This document shows positions 54,748-64,000 of a stretch of 64,000 nt of DNA, piece after piece. Where the stretch lies: assembly GCA_963738025.1 (NCBI GenBank), contig CAVTWA010000067.1, positions 496,001 through 560,000 on the forward strand, in the 5' to 3' direction. Every line of letters begins with the position of its first letter. Position 1 is the first letter of the stretch. The DNA is from 20CM-2-55-15 sp963738025. Lineage in GTDB: Bacteria > Acidobacteriota > Terriglobia > 20CM-2-55-15. The notes under the pieces were generated by a model. That model was not told where the DNA came from. It worked only from the letters and a program-made list of their open reading frames with translations, and searched no databases. Made by a program: the position numbers and the translations under genes.

Positions 54748-55616
54748 ATGAGCTCCCCGGTCGTCGAGAGCTGGTCCGGCACGGACGTCACGATCGCCGA
54801 CATCGACGCCGAGCTCGCGCGCCTGCGGGACGTCTCGTCCGGCGAGGGACACCGCCCGCAGCAGCGCACGAGCGTGATGACCCACCTGGCCTGGGTGCCG
54901 CTCCCCTGGCTCGACGCGGCCGAGCGGACGCTCGGCGGCATGGCGGAGCGCCATCCCTCGCGGACGGTCGTGCTCGTGCCGCGGCCCGATGAGCCGGACG
55001 GGCTCGACGCCGACGCTGTCGCTGCGCTGCTTCCCCGTCGGCGACCGGGCCGTGTGCAGCGAGGTGATCTTCCTGCAGCTCCGCGGCGACCGGGCGCGCG
55101 CGCCGGCGTCGCTGGCACTGCCGCTCCTGATCTCCGACCTGCCGGTGTTCCTCCGCTGGCGCGGCGAGCCGCCCTTCGGCGAGGTCGAGCTCGAGCGGCC
55201 TCGTCGGGGTCGCCGACCGGCTGATCGTCGACAGCTCCGAGTGGAACGAGCTGCGCTACGACGAGCTGGCCGAGCTCTTCCCGCGGGCCGTCGTCTCCGA
55301 CATCGCGTGGGCGCGGACGCACGCCTGGCGGCTCGGGCTCGCCGGCTGCTGGCCGGGGATCCGCGAGCAGGAGATTCGCATCCGCGGGCCCCGCGCCGAG
55401 GCGTCGCTGCTCGCCGGGTGGCTGAACGCGCGGCTCGATCGTGCGATCCGGCCGATCGAGCCGGCCGGGGAGCTCGGGGTGCGGCTCGGCGGCGAGCAGC
55501 TCGCGCCTCCGTCGGACCCCGCTGCCTCGCCGAGCGACCTCCTGAGCGCCGAGCTCGACAGGTTCGCCCGCGACCCGATCTACGAGGAGGCGGTCGGCGC
55601 CGCCGCGCGCGCCTGA
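54748..55616 (+). CDS. opcA: Glucose-6-phosphate dehydrogenase assembly protein OpcA
   Basis: OpcA is an actinobacterial and cyanobacterial partner that assembles and allosterically activates Zwf. The N-terminus has DVTIADIDAELARLR and RTSVMTHLAWVPLPWLDAAER. After a frame change near 55020 come AVCSEVIFLQLRG, LPLLISDLPVFLRWRGEPPFG, and after 55200 RLIVDSSEWNELRYDELAELFP, then FARDPIYEEAVGAAARA. It is last in the six-gene operon, immediately after zwf (two bases). Repaired length about 288 residues. Confidence 0.93.
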
Positions 55617-55618
55617 GG

Positions 55619-56361
55619 CTACGGGGGCGAGCAGCGCGAGCGCGGCGTCGTGGACGGCGCCGTTCGTCGCCAGGAACGGGTTGCCCGGGGCCGGCGGCCC
55701 GCCGGTGAAGGTCGAGCAGCGGCCGCCCGCCTCGTCGACCAGGATCTGCACCGCCGCGTAGTCCCAGAGGCTGAGCTCCTCGTCGGCGGCCACGTCGACG
55801 GCCCCTTCCGCGACGAGGCAGTGCTGCCAGAAGTCGCCGAAGCCGCGGCTCGACCAGGCGGTCGCCGAGAGGGCCGCCCACGCCGCCGGCATCGCCGGCG
55901 CGGAGGTGGTCGAGACGACGCAGTCCTCGATGCGGCCGATGCCGGACACCCGGCACCGCTCGCCGTCGCGCCCAGGCGCCCTCGCCGCGCTCGCCCACCA
56001 GCGCCGGCGGAGCGCCGGGGCCGAGACGAGCCCGACCTCGATCCGGCCCTCCCGCTCGAGCGCGAGCAGGGTGGCCCAGACGGGGACGCCGCGGACGTAG
56101 TTCCTCGTGCCGTCGATCGGATCGACGATCCAGCGGTGTCGGCGTGCCGTCGTCGCCGAGCTCCTCGCCGAGCACGCCCTCGCCGCCCCGCCGGCGGGCG
56201 ACGAGCGCGCGGATCGCCTCCTCGGCCGCTCGGTCGGCCTCGCTCACCGGCGTCAGGTCGGGCTTCGTCTCGACGTGCAGGTCGGCGGCGCGGAACCGTC
56301 CCATCGTGATCGCGTCGGCGGCGTCGGCCAGCTCGTGTGCGAAGCGGAGGTCGGGGCCCAC
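55619..56361 (-). CDS. Inositol monophosphatase-family phosphatase
   Basis: This metal-dependent sugar-phosphatase fold shows FAHELADAADAITMGRFR and LTPVSEADRAAEEAIRALV, EGVLGEELGDDG, then WIVDPIDGTRNYVRGVPVWA (the DPIDGT metal motif) and SLWDYAAVQILVDEAGGRCS. Members include inositol monophosphatase and histidinol-phosphatase; the GMGRF/RAADLHVETK segment leans toward histidinol-phosphatase, but I cannot prove it. Frame changes lie near 56145 and 55990 and at the C-run before the TAG (55619). It starts at GTG 56361 and converges with opcA. Confidence 0.8.
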
Positions 56362-56372
56362 GGAGCGCAACG

Positions 56373-57496
56373 CTAACGCCCGAGCGCCGCTTCGAGCGCC
56401 AGCCCGGCGGCGAGCACGAGCCCGTCGGCGCCCTCCCGGCCGACGATCTGGATCGAGGCCGGCAGGCCGTCCTCGGCGGCGCCGCAGGGGACGGCGAGCG
56501 CCGGCCAGCCGAGCACGTTGAACGGGTAGGTGAAGCGGACGAAGCGGTCGCGGCTCGGCGAGCTCGTCGACATCGGCGGGGGGCGCGACGAACGCCAGCG
56601 TCGGCGTGACCAGGAGGTCGAGCCCGTCGAGCGCCTCGAGGGCGAGCTGCCGGTAGCGGCTGCGCGCCTCGCGCGGCGAGCGGCGGCCTCGGCGTCGCCG
56701 ACCGCGAGGCAGCGCTCGATCTTCGGGCCGACGTTCGCGCCGTACCGGTCGGCCTGCTCGGCCCAGAGCTCCCGGTGGATGCCGGCGACCTCGTGCATGA
56801 ACAGTGCGGAGCGTGCCGTCCGGCTGGGGGAACTCCACCGGCCGCGACGCGCGGGAACGACGCTGCGGCGCGCCTCGACGGCGGCGCGCACGAGCGGGTC
56901 GGCGTGGTCGCACCAGGCGACGCCGACCGCGAGCGCCCCGAGCTCGAGCCGGCTCGGCGTCGAAGGCCGGGCACGAGCGCGCTCGCCATCGCCGCGCAGC
57001 CGGCGACGTCGCGCGCCATCGGGCCGGCATGGTCGAAGCTCGGCGCGAGCGGGAAGACGCCGTCGGTCGGCACGAGCCCGAAGCTCGGCTTGAAGCCGGC
57101 GATCCCGCAGCAGGCGGCGGGGATCCGGATCGAGCCGCCCGTGTCCGTCCCGAGCGCCGCGTCGGCGAGGCCTGCGGCGAGTGCCGCAGCCGAGCCCCCG
57201 CTCGAGCCGCCCGCGGTGCGTCCGGGCGCCGCCGGGTTCGGCACCGTGCCGTAGTGGAGGTTCTGCGAGCTGACGCCGAAGGCGAACTCGTGCAGGTTCG
57301 CCTTGCCGGCGTCGACGTATCCGGCGGCCTCCAGGAGGCGCACGGCCGACGCGGTCTCCGCTGGGACGTGCTCGGCGAAGATCGCCGTCCCGTAGGTCGT
57401 GAGGATCCCCGCCGTGTCGAAGAGATCCTTGACCGCGAGCCTGATCCCGTCGCCGGGATCGAGCAGGGTGATGAAGATTCCGTCGGTTGCCGTCAT
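56373..57496 (-). CDS. Amidase signature enzyme
   Basis: An amidase-signature hydrolase. The N-terminal half is unbroken and includes the catalytic lysine in LAVKDLFDTAG, the nucleophile region GRTAGGSSGGSAAALAAG, ALGTDTGGSIRIPAACCG, and GPMARDVAGCAAM. Frame changes between 56570 and 56960 break the middle, which is read as LMHEVAGIHRELWAEQADRYGANVG and LDLLVTPTLAFVAPP. The end, FVRFTYPFNVLGWPALAVPCG and SIQIVGREGADGLVLAAG, is normal. The substrate is unknown; it could be a GatA relative or a stand-alone amide hydrolase. It lies upstream of the phosphatase gene on the same strand. Confidence 0.82.
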
Positions 57497-57601
57497 GTCG
57501 CTGCGGCCTGGGCCCGCGGCGGAGCCTACCGGCCGGCCGCGGGCTCGACCGCGCGTACGTTTCCACTAGAGTCAACTCGGCCGTTACTGGGGCTGGGAAG
57601 G

Positions 57602-58017
57602 ATGATGCCGGGGACGAGTGACGACCGCGTAGGGGCCGGCGCAGATCGAGGCGTGCGGCCGGCGGTCGGTCGGGTTCGCCGCCGCCTCCGCGTCTACTCG
57701 CCGTCGATCGAGCGGTCGCGCTTCCGCCGGGCGACCGAGGGCTGTTGGCGCACGCTCGACCTGCTCGCCCGCGCGAACATCGCCCCCCTCCAGCTCGACC
57801 CTGATCCTCCGTCGCGCTGCTCGGCGACGACGCGGCGCTCCTCGACTTCGCGGGCGCGACCGTCTCACCGAGCATCGATCAGCTCCAGACCGACCGGGTG
57901 CAGTCGGCCTCACTGCGCACCCCGCTCCGCAAGGCGGTGAAAGCCGCCGAGATCGACATGGACGAGCTGCGCAAGGAGGTCACGACCGCCGTCGGCACCG
58001 AGCCGCCCGACCTGTGA
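57602..58017 (+). CDS. Small protein of unknown function
   Basis: A protein of about 135 residues. Its start, ATG 57602 or 57605, is followed by Arg-rich low complexity and VYSPSIERSRFRRATEGCWRTLDLLARANIAPLQLD. Removing one C at 57799-57801 and one C at 57808-57810 gives LILVALLGDDAALLDFAGATVSPSIDQL, then SLRTPLRKAVKAAEIDMDELRKEV and TAVGTEPPDL. The two-insertion reading is consistent with the pattern across the window. No domain is recognised. Its stop overlaps the start of the YihY gene. Confidence 0.5.
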
Positions 58018-58869
58018 GCGTCCGCAGCCGAGCGGCCGACACGCGCGCCCGCGCGAAGGCGTACGCCGAGCGCGTCGAGGCGTCGCGCCAGGATCACGGC
58101 AGCGTCGACGCCGCCTTCAGGATCTTCGACCGGGACAGCGAGATCGGCGGCGGGCTCATGGCCGGCTCGCTCGCCTACCGGCTCTTCATCTGGCTGCTGC
58201 CCTTCGCGCTCGGTGATCGTCGGCGGCATCGGCTTCGCGGCCGGCGCCGCGGACGAGACGCCGGCGAGCGCGGCACGGTCGCTCGGGCTCCGCGGCGTGA
58301 TCGCGAGCTCGGTCGCCGAGGCGTCCCGAGGCACGTCGCGGTGGTACGCGATCGCGATCGGGATCCCGATCCTGATCTGGGCGAGCAGAGGCCTGCTGCG
58401 CGCGCTCGTCGTCGTGCACCGGCTCGTGTGGGGCGACCCGCGGCACGTGGTGCCCAAGGCAACGCTGGTCTCGACGCTCAGGTTCCTCGGCATGTTCCTC
58501 CTCTACTTCCTCCTCCGGGAGCTGGCGAGCAACGTCGGCACCTGGACGGGCAGCTTCGTCCTGAAGACGCTCGTCGGGCTCGTGAGCATGTTCGGCTGGT
58601 GGCTGCTCGTCTCGCTGCAGCTGCCCCACCGGGGCACCTCGTGGCAGGCGCTCGTCCCGGGCGCGATCCTCGTCGCGGTCGGGCTCGAGCTGCTCTCGGA
58701 CGTCGGCGCCTACCTGATCGCCACCCGCGTGGACAGCAGCCAGAGCGCGTACGGGGTGCTCGGCGTCGCGGCCGGGCTGCTGTTCACGCTCTTCGTCGTC
58801 AGCCGGATCGTGGTCGCCGCGGCGGTCGTCAACGTGACGATCTGGGACGGCCGGCGCCGGCCCGACTGA
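58014..58869 (+). CDS. YihY/BrkB family membrane protein
   Basis: A six-helix protein of the former ribonuclease-BN family: RDSEIGGGLMAGSLAYRLFIWLLP at the N-terminus, then, after a frame change near 58213, VIVGGIGFAAGAAD. Later helices are MFLLYFLLRELAS and MFGWWLLVSLQLPHRG, then ILVAVGLELLSDVGAYLI and AAGLLFTLFVVSRIVVAAAVVNVTIW. The family's role is unproven; BrkB relatives are implicated in cell envelope or export. It starts at GTG 58014 in a GTGA overlap with the previous gene. Confidence 0.75.
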
Positions 58870-59021
58870 CCGGGACCGGTGTTGCCGCGCTTGACACGGA
58901 CGCAGACCGACGGGTGGAGTAGGCTTCGCGCTCCTCGACGGTCCGGGGGGGGCCCCTTGGGTATCAGACGCGCTCGTCGGCGTTCGTCACAGCGTTGGTC
59001 CTGCCGAGGGCTGCCCGGCCG

Positions 59022-60690
59022 ATGACGGTCTCGGCCGGCGACGGGCCGGCACCCGAGCACACGTTCCTCGAGCGGATCCTCGACGGGATCGAGCGGCTCG
59101 GCAACAAGATGCCGGATCCCGGCGATCCTGTTCCTGATCCTGTGCGGGGTCGTGATCGTCCTTTCGCAGATCCTGTACTGGTTCGACTTCAAGGCGACGT
59201 ACGAGGTCGTGAAGCCGCCTCCCGTGCCGGCCGAGCAGACCTACTACGGCGGCTCGGTCGAGCCGACCGTACGTCGGACCGACCGAACCCGAGGCTCCGA
59301 GAGACGTAAAGTCGATCACGGAGACCGCGAAGGTCAAGGGCCTCCTGACCGGGGAGGGCGTCCGCTACCTGTTCACGTCGTTCGTCTCGAACTTCCGCAA
59401 CTTCGCGGCCGTCGCGATCATCCTGGTCGTGATGATCGGCGTCGGACTCGCAGAGGCGGGCGGGCTGATAGCGGCGCTGATACGAAAGCTCGTCGGCGTC
59501 TCGTCGAAGCAGCACGCTGACATTCATCATCGTGCTGCTCGGGATCATCTCGAGCATCGCCTCGGACGCCGGCTACTCGTGCTGATACCCCTCGGAGCCG
59601 CGGCCTTCAAGAGCGTGGGCCGAAATCCGTTGGCGGGAATCGCAGCCGCCTTCGCCGGCGTCGCCGCCGGCTTCGGCGTGAACTTCCTGATCACGCCGCT
59701 CGACGGCGTGCTGACGGAGATCACGAACGACGCGAGCGGCAGCGGCCGGCCACCACATCGATCTCGCGGCAAACCTCTACTTCGGGATCGGCTCGACGAT
59801 CTTCGTCGCGATCGTCCTGACGCTCGTCACCGCGAGGCTGGTCGAGAACCGCCTGGGCGACGTGGGACCCCGCCGACACGGGCGAAGGCCCGCAGACCGC
59901 CGACGACGCGCCGGAGGTCTCGCCCGCGGACGAGGCACGCGGCCTCCGCTACGCGCTGTGGGCGACGCTGGCCGTCCTCGCCGTCGATCACCCTGCTGAC
60001 GGCCATTCCGGGCGCACCGCTGCGAAACCCCGAGACCGGGAAGATCATCGGCGACTCGCCGTTCATGGACAGCCTCATCCTGATCATCACGCTCATCTTC
60101 TTCGCGGCCGGTCTCGCCTACGGGCGCGGCGCCGGGACGATCAAGACGAAGGAAGAGGTGATCGCCACGATCACCAAGTCCTGGGCCGGGCTCGCGAGCC
60201 TGCTGTTCCTCTTCCTGCTGATCGCGCAGTTCATCGCGTACTTCAACTTCAGCAACATCGCTAAAGTGTTGGCCGTGAAACTCGGCGACGTGCTCGAGCG
60301 ACATGAACATCGGCGCCGTCTGGCTGCTGATCGGCCTGATCATCGTCACGATCATCGTCGACCTGATCATCCCGCAGGCGATCGCGAAGTGGGCACTGCT
60401 CGCGCCGATCTTCATCCCGCTCTTCATCAGGCTGGGCGTCGCCCCGCAGACCGTGCTCGCCGCCTACCGCGTCGGCGACTCGCCCGCCAACGTGATCACG
60501 CCGCTGATGGCGTACTTCCCGCTGATCGTGATCTTCACGCAGCGCTACAAGAAAGGACGCCGGAATCGGCACGGTCGTCTCGCTGATGCTCCCGTACGTC
60601 GTCGTCCTCTCCGTCGCATGGATCCTGTTCTTCGTCATCTGGTACCTGATCGGCATCCCGCTCGGCCCTGGCTCCCCTGTCCATCTGTAG
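59022..60690 (+). CDS. AbgT-family transporter
   Basis: An AbgT-type secondary transporter of p-aminobenzoyl-glutamate or other small substrates. Parts in successive frames are ERILDGIERLGNKMPDP, LFLILCGVVIVLSQI, GLLTGEGVRYLFTSFVSNFRNFA, AIILVVMIGVGLAEAGGLIAALI, PLDGVLTEITNDA, FMDSLILIITLIFFAAGLAYG, NFSNIAKVLAVKLGD, MNIGAVWLLIGLIIVTIIVDL and GVAPQTVLAAYRVGDSPANVITPLM. Roughly nine one-base changes break the gene. About 12 helices remain. Repaired length is about 550 residues. It is convergent with an M20 peptidase, as in AbgABT-like peptide salvage, though on opposite strands here. The 150-base gap before it is GC-rich and likely promoter. Confidence 0.85.
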
Positions 60691-60706
60691 GCTCCCGGCT
60701 CGGCGT

Positions 60707-62069
60707 CTAGCGCGCCGCGAAGAGCCGGAAGAACTCTGCCTCCGCCACGATCGACTTCTCGAGCTCGTCGAGCAGCACCCGCTCGTCCGGGGCGTGGATG
60801 TTGCTGTAGCCGTCGGTCGCGCCGAGCAGCAGGATCTCGGCGTTCGGGACCGCCTCCTGGAGCGCCGCGACGAGCGGGATCGAGCCGCCCGTCGCCGCGT
60901 TGACCGGCTCGGCGCCCCACGCGGTCGCCATCGCCTCGCGCGCGGCGGTCGTAGGCGGGGCCGGACGTGCCGGTCGCGAAGCCCTGGCCGATCGCCGCCG
61001 GCGTGCACCTCGAGCTCGATCCCGAACGGCCGCACGTTGCGCAGATGCTCGATCACGGCGGCCTGCGCCTCGGCGGGATCCTGCTCGGGATGGACGCGGA
61101 CGTTCAGGGAGGCCCGCGAGTGCGGCGATGACGGCGTTGAGCGCGTTCTCGACCGTCGGCACGTCGATGCCGGTCACGGTGATCGCGGGCCCCGACCAGA
61201 GCCGGGAGCCGAGATCGCCGGTTCCGAACAGCGGCAGCCCGGGCTCGATCTCGGCGAGGGCGCGGAACTCCTCCTCGCTGTAGGCGGCGCCGGTCCACGG
61301 CTCGCGGCGCAGACCCGCGACGGCGACGTCGCCGTTCTCGTCGTGGAGGCTCGCGAGGGCGTGCAGGATCACGATCAGCGCGTCGGGCGCCGCGCCGCCG
61401 TACTGGCCGCTGTGCTTGGCGCCGGCGAGCGTCGTCACCTCCAGCGTGACCTGTGCCGATGCCGCGCAGCGCGACGGTCAGCGTCGGCACGCCCGGGCGC
61501 ACGCTGCCCATGTCGGCGATCAGCATCGCATCCGAGGTGAACGCCTCGGGGTGCTCCGGTGGGTAGCTGTTGAGCGCGCTTCCCACCTCCTCCTGCCCCT
61601 CGATCACGAGCCTGATCCCGACCGGCGGCTGTCCGTTCCAGGCGCGGAGCGCGCCGATGTGCGCGACGATGTTCGCCTTGGAGTCCGAGCTGCCCCGCCC
61701 GAACACCGCGCCGTCGCGCTCGCTGGGCTCGAACGGCGGCGACGCCCAGAGCGACTCGTCCCCTGCGGGCACGACGTCGTAGTGGCCGTAGAGGAGCACG
61801 GTCGGAGCGCCCGCCGGCGCAGGGATCCCGCCCGTTATCACCGGGGCGGTATCGGGCAGCGAGAGCGTGTCGAGCTCGTGCACGCCGGCCTGCTCGAGCA
61901 GCTCGACGACGAGATCGTGGGCCGCGATCAGCGGCTCGCGCGGAAAGCCGGGAAATGCGATCGACGGAATGCGTACGAGTCGGCCGAGATCGGACGTCAG
62001 CTCGGGCATGAGTGAGCTGACGATCTCGGCGATCGTCGATGCCGGCGGCGCGGGCTGTGTATCGGTCAC
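60707..62069 (-). CDS. M20-family metallopeptidase
   Basis: A zinc-dependent amino-acyl or dipeptide hydrolase. Metal-binding segments are TVLLYGHYDVVPAG, GRGSSDSKANIVAHIGALRA and VIEGQEEVGS, with the C-terminal ATDGYSNIHAPDERVLLDEL supplying the last histidine. The dimerisation domain includes LEVTTLAGAKHSGQYGGAAPD, VALRGIG and GDLGSRLWSGPAI. Frame changes near 61450, 61115, 61010 and 60950 break the middle. Substrate class includes dipeptides and N-acyl amino acids. Proximity to an AbgT transporter suggests hydrolysis of an imported peptide-like solute such as p-aminobenzoyl-glutamate, which I infer from context only. The start is GTG or ATG at 62069. Confidence 0.85.
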
Positions 62070-62196
62070 TGCGGCCTCCTCGGGAGCGTGTTCCGGTCCG
62101 GGCGGCCCCGTCCCCGGAGCCTCAACGAGCGTGCCGCTCCGCAGCGGAAGGCTATCTCAGCGCGACGGCGTCCACCGGGCCGCCGGGTGCGCCGTC

Positions 62197-63769
62197 GTGA
62201 GCGACGCGACGATCAGCTTCGTCGTGCTGGCCGCGGTCGTCGTGGTCTTCGTCCGGGACCGCCTGCCCGTCGCGATCGTGGCGATCGGCGTCGCGCTCTC
62301 GCTCTGGGCGACGGGCGTCCTCGACCTCGGGCAGGCCCTCGACGGCTTCGGCGATCCGGCCGTGCTCTTCATCGGCGCGCTGTTCGTCGTCAGCGAGGCG
62401 CTCGATGCGACCGGCGTGACCGCGTGGGCCGGGCAGGAGCTGATCGACCGCGTCGGGCGAGAGCCGGCCGCGGCTGATCGTCCTGATGATGCTGCTCGTC
62501 GCCGTGCTGACGGCGCTGATCAGCGTCAACGGCGCCGTCGCCGCGCTGTCCCGTGGTCGTCGTGATGGCAGTCCGGCTCGGCCGCTCGCCCTCGCAGCTG
62601 CTGATGCCGCTCGCCTTCGCCGCCCACGCGGGCTCGCTGCTCGTCCTGACCGGGACGCCGGTGAACGTGATCGTCTCGGAGTCCGCCGGCGAGGCGGGCG
62701 TCGGGACGATCGGCTACTTCGAGTTCGCGCTCGTCGGCCTGCCGCTCCTCGTCGGGCACGATCGCGATCGTCGTCCTGTTCGGCGAGCGGCTGCTGCCGC
62801 ACGCGCAGCGCCCGCGTGCTGCCGCGCGACTTCAGCGACCACGCCCGCACGCTCGTCGACCAGTACGAGCTCGAGCGCGGACGGCCGACGACGCTGCTGA
62901 ACGCGCAAGAAGGGCGTCGCGGAGGTCGTGATCCCGCCGCGCTCGACCGCGGTCGGCGAGACCGTGTTCCCGGGGATGGTGACCGACAGCGGCGACTCGT
63001 GATCCTCGCGGTGCAGCGAAACGGCGAGGACCGGCCCGAACGAGACCGTGCTCGCCGTCGGCGACACGCTGCTCCTGCGCGGCGCATGGGAGGCGCTCGA
63101 CGAGAACCTCGACGACCCGCGGTGCTCGTCGTCGATCAGCCGGGGCTCGTCCGGCGGCAGGCGGTGCCGCTCGGCCCCGGGCGCAAGCGCGGCGATCGTC
63201 ATCCTCGGCGGGATGGTCGTGCTGCTCGCGACGGGCGCCGTCCCGCCCGCCGTCGGCGGGCCTGCTCGCGGCCGGCGCCATCGTCCTGCTCGCGGGTGCT
63301 CACGCGTCGAGCAGTGCTACCGCGCCGATCTCCTGGACGACGGTGATCCTCGTCGCCGGGATGATCCCGCTCTCGACGGCGATGCAGGAGACCGGCGCGG
63401 CCGGCAAGCTCGCCGACGGGCTCGTCCGCGTCGTCGGCGACGCGGGCCCGCGCGCGCTGCTGCTCGGCGCTGTTCCTGCTCACGGCGATGCTCGGGCAGC
63501 TGATCAGCAACATGGCGACGGCGCTGATCGTGATCCCCGTCGCGGTCTCGGCCGCGGCCGACATGGACGTCTCCGCGAAGCCCGTGCTGATGTGCGTGAC
63601 GGTGGCGGCGGCGGCGTCGTTCCTCACGCCGGTCGCGACGCCCGCGAACCTGATGGTGATGGGGCCCGGCGGGTACCGCTTCGGCGACTACTGGAAGCTC
63701 GGCCTGCCGCTGCTCGTGCTCTTCGGCGTCGTCGCGACGCTGCTCGTGCCCGTCTGCTGGTCGTTCTGA
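62197..63769 (+). CDS. SLC13-type (ArsB/NhaD superfamily) permease with RCK-C-like domain
   Basis: The protein is read from many frames: VVLAAVVVVFVRDRLPVA, GDPAVLFIGALFVVSEAL, SRPRLIVLMMLLVAVLTALIS, then AVRLGRSPSQLLMPLAFAAH and GTPVNVIVS. A hydrophilic insertion with VVIPPRSTAVGETVFPG and GDTLLLRGAWEAL resembles TrkA-C (RCK-C) domains. The last helices are ILVAGMIPLSTAMQETGAA, LGQLISNMATALIVIPVAV and SFLTPVATPANLMVMGPGGYR. The PLSTAMQ and SNMATALIV motifs are those of SLC13 sodium/anion symporters with internal RCK-C domains. The substrate (sulfate, dicarboxylate or other) is unknown. About nine frame changes occur. It starts at GTG 62197. Confidence 0.8.
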
Positions 63770-63772
63770 CCG

Positions 63773-64000
63773 ATGGCCTTCGTCTCCACCGGGCACCTGC
63801 CGCCGCTCCGCGAGCGGTGCAGAGCGCTCGTCGCCGAGGCGCACGAGCGCTACAGCGCGAACGACGACGGCGAGCAACTCGCAGGTCTACCCGGCGCTCG
63901 CCGCCGCGCCGAGGCGACCTGCTTCGGCATCTGCGTGGTCGGGACCGACGGGGCCGACCTACGCCGCGGGCGACGCCGAGGACGAGTTCACGATCATGAG
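63773..64000 (+). CDS. glsA: Glutaminase, N-terminal part
   Basis: The gene starts at ATG 63773 and runs out of the window. The N-terminus has LRERCRALVAEAHERYSAND, then, after frame changes near 63880, 63910 and 63960, VYPALAAAP, FGICVVGTDGA and YAAGDAEDEFTIM. These match the serine-dependent glutaminase start (YIPELA, FGIAVV and AGDAD-FTIQS). The catalytic SxxK would lie just beyond the edge. Glutaminase hydrolyses glutamine to glutamate and ammonia, opposite to the two synthetases at 40-43 kb. The short 3-base gap to the SLC13-like gene suggests co-transcription. Confidence 0.75.
   Translation, partial: MAFVSTGHLPPLRERCRALVAEAHERYSANDDGEQLAGLPGARRRAEATCFGICVVGTDGADLRRGRRRGRVHDHE

Overview
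The window is a high-GC, gene-dense bacterial chromosome segment with about 60 protein genes on both strands and almost no intergenic space. Gene content is actinobacterial: an fhaA-fhaB-pstP-rodA-pbpA-pknB signalling and cell-wall operon, a PdtaS/PdtaR-type two-component pair, an OpcA-type G6PDH partner, a caa3-type oxidase with a cytochrome c-tailed subunit II, and a SUF iron-sulfur system. A deep-branching actinomycetote such as Thermoleophilia is my inference, not something the sequence proves. No insertion sequence, integrase, CRISPR array, rRNA or tRNA was found, so this looks like core chromosome.

Layout. 0-2.2 kb: the end of a GIY-YIG/UvrC-like nuclease and a convergent GlcD-type oxidase. 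2.4-7.5 kb: cytochrome oxidase operon (subunits II, I, III, IV-like) interleaved with universal-stress-like proteins. 7.5-11.6 kb, minus strand: a cytochrome c lipoprotein, a STAS anti-anti-sigma factor, a TPR membrane protein, an amidohydrolase and tatC-tatA. 11.8-21.9 kb: sufC-sufB-sufD, a membrane glycosyltransferase-like protein and ettA (both minus), then sufS-sufU-Rieske ferredoxin-tag-methyltransferase. 21.9-22.5 kb: a strongly structured noncoding RNA candidate and REP-like repeats. 22.5-26 kb: dcd, gabT, a Ser/Thr kinase. 26-34.5 kb, minus strand: fhaA-fhaB-pstP-rodA-pbpA-pknB-ddl. 34.7-40.2 kb: a D12-class DNA adenine methylase, a polytopic membrane Ser/Thr kinase and small genes. 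40.3-47.3 kb: a nitrogen-control block with two divergent glutamine synthetases (one beta-like, one alpha-like), PdtaS and the ANTAR regulator PdtaR, then clpS. 47.4-49.2 kb: an ABC-F ATPase. 49.4-55.6 kb: pentose-phosphate operon rpiB-tal-pgi-gnd-zwf-opcA. 55.6-64 kb: an inositol-phosphatase-like enzyme, an amidase, a YihY/BrkB protein, an AbgT transporter, an M20 peptidase, an SLC13-type permease and the start of a glutaminase.

How parts connect. The oxidase block is a respiratory module. The kinase, phosphatase, FHA and cell-wall genes form a phospho-signalling cascade that ends in peptidoglycan synthesis (PBP, RodA/FtsW, Ddl). The minus-strand glnA leader holds an intrinsic terminator and a pair of hexaloop hairpins of the kind ANTAR proteins bind. 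The ANTAR regulator gene lies 4.4 kb away, so a local glutamine-synthetase antitermination circuit is likely.

Sequence quality. My rough count is ninety reading-frame breaks in conserved genes. Most are repaired by deleting one base, often in a short G or C run, and they thicken after about 56 kb. They look like insertion-type sequencing errors rather than decay. Broken genes are therefore reported as single CDS features spanning their frames, and exact frameshift points are approximate.
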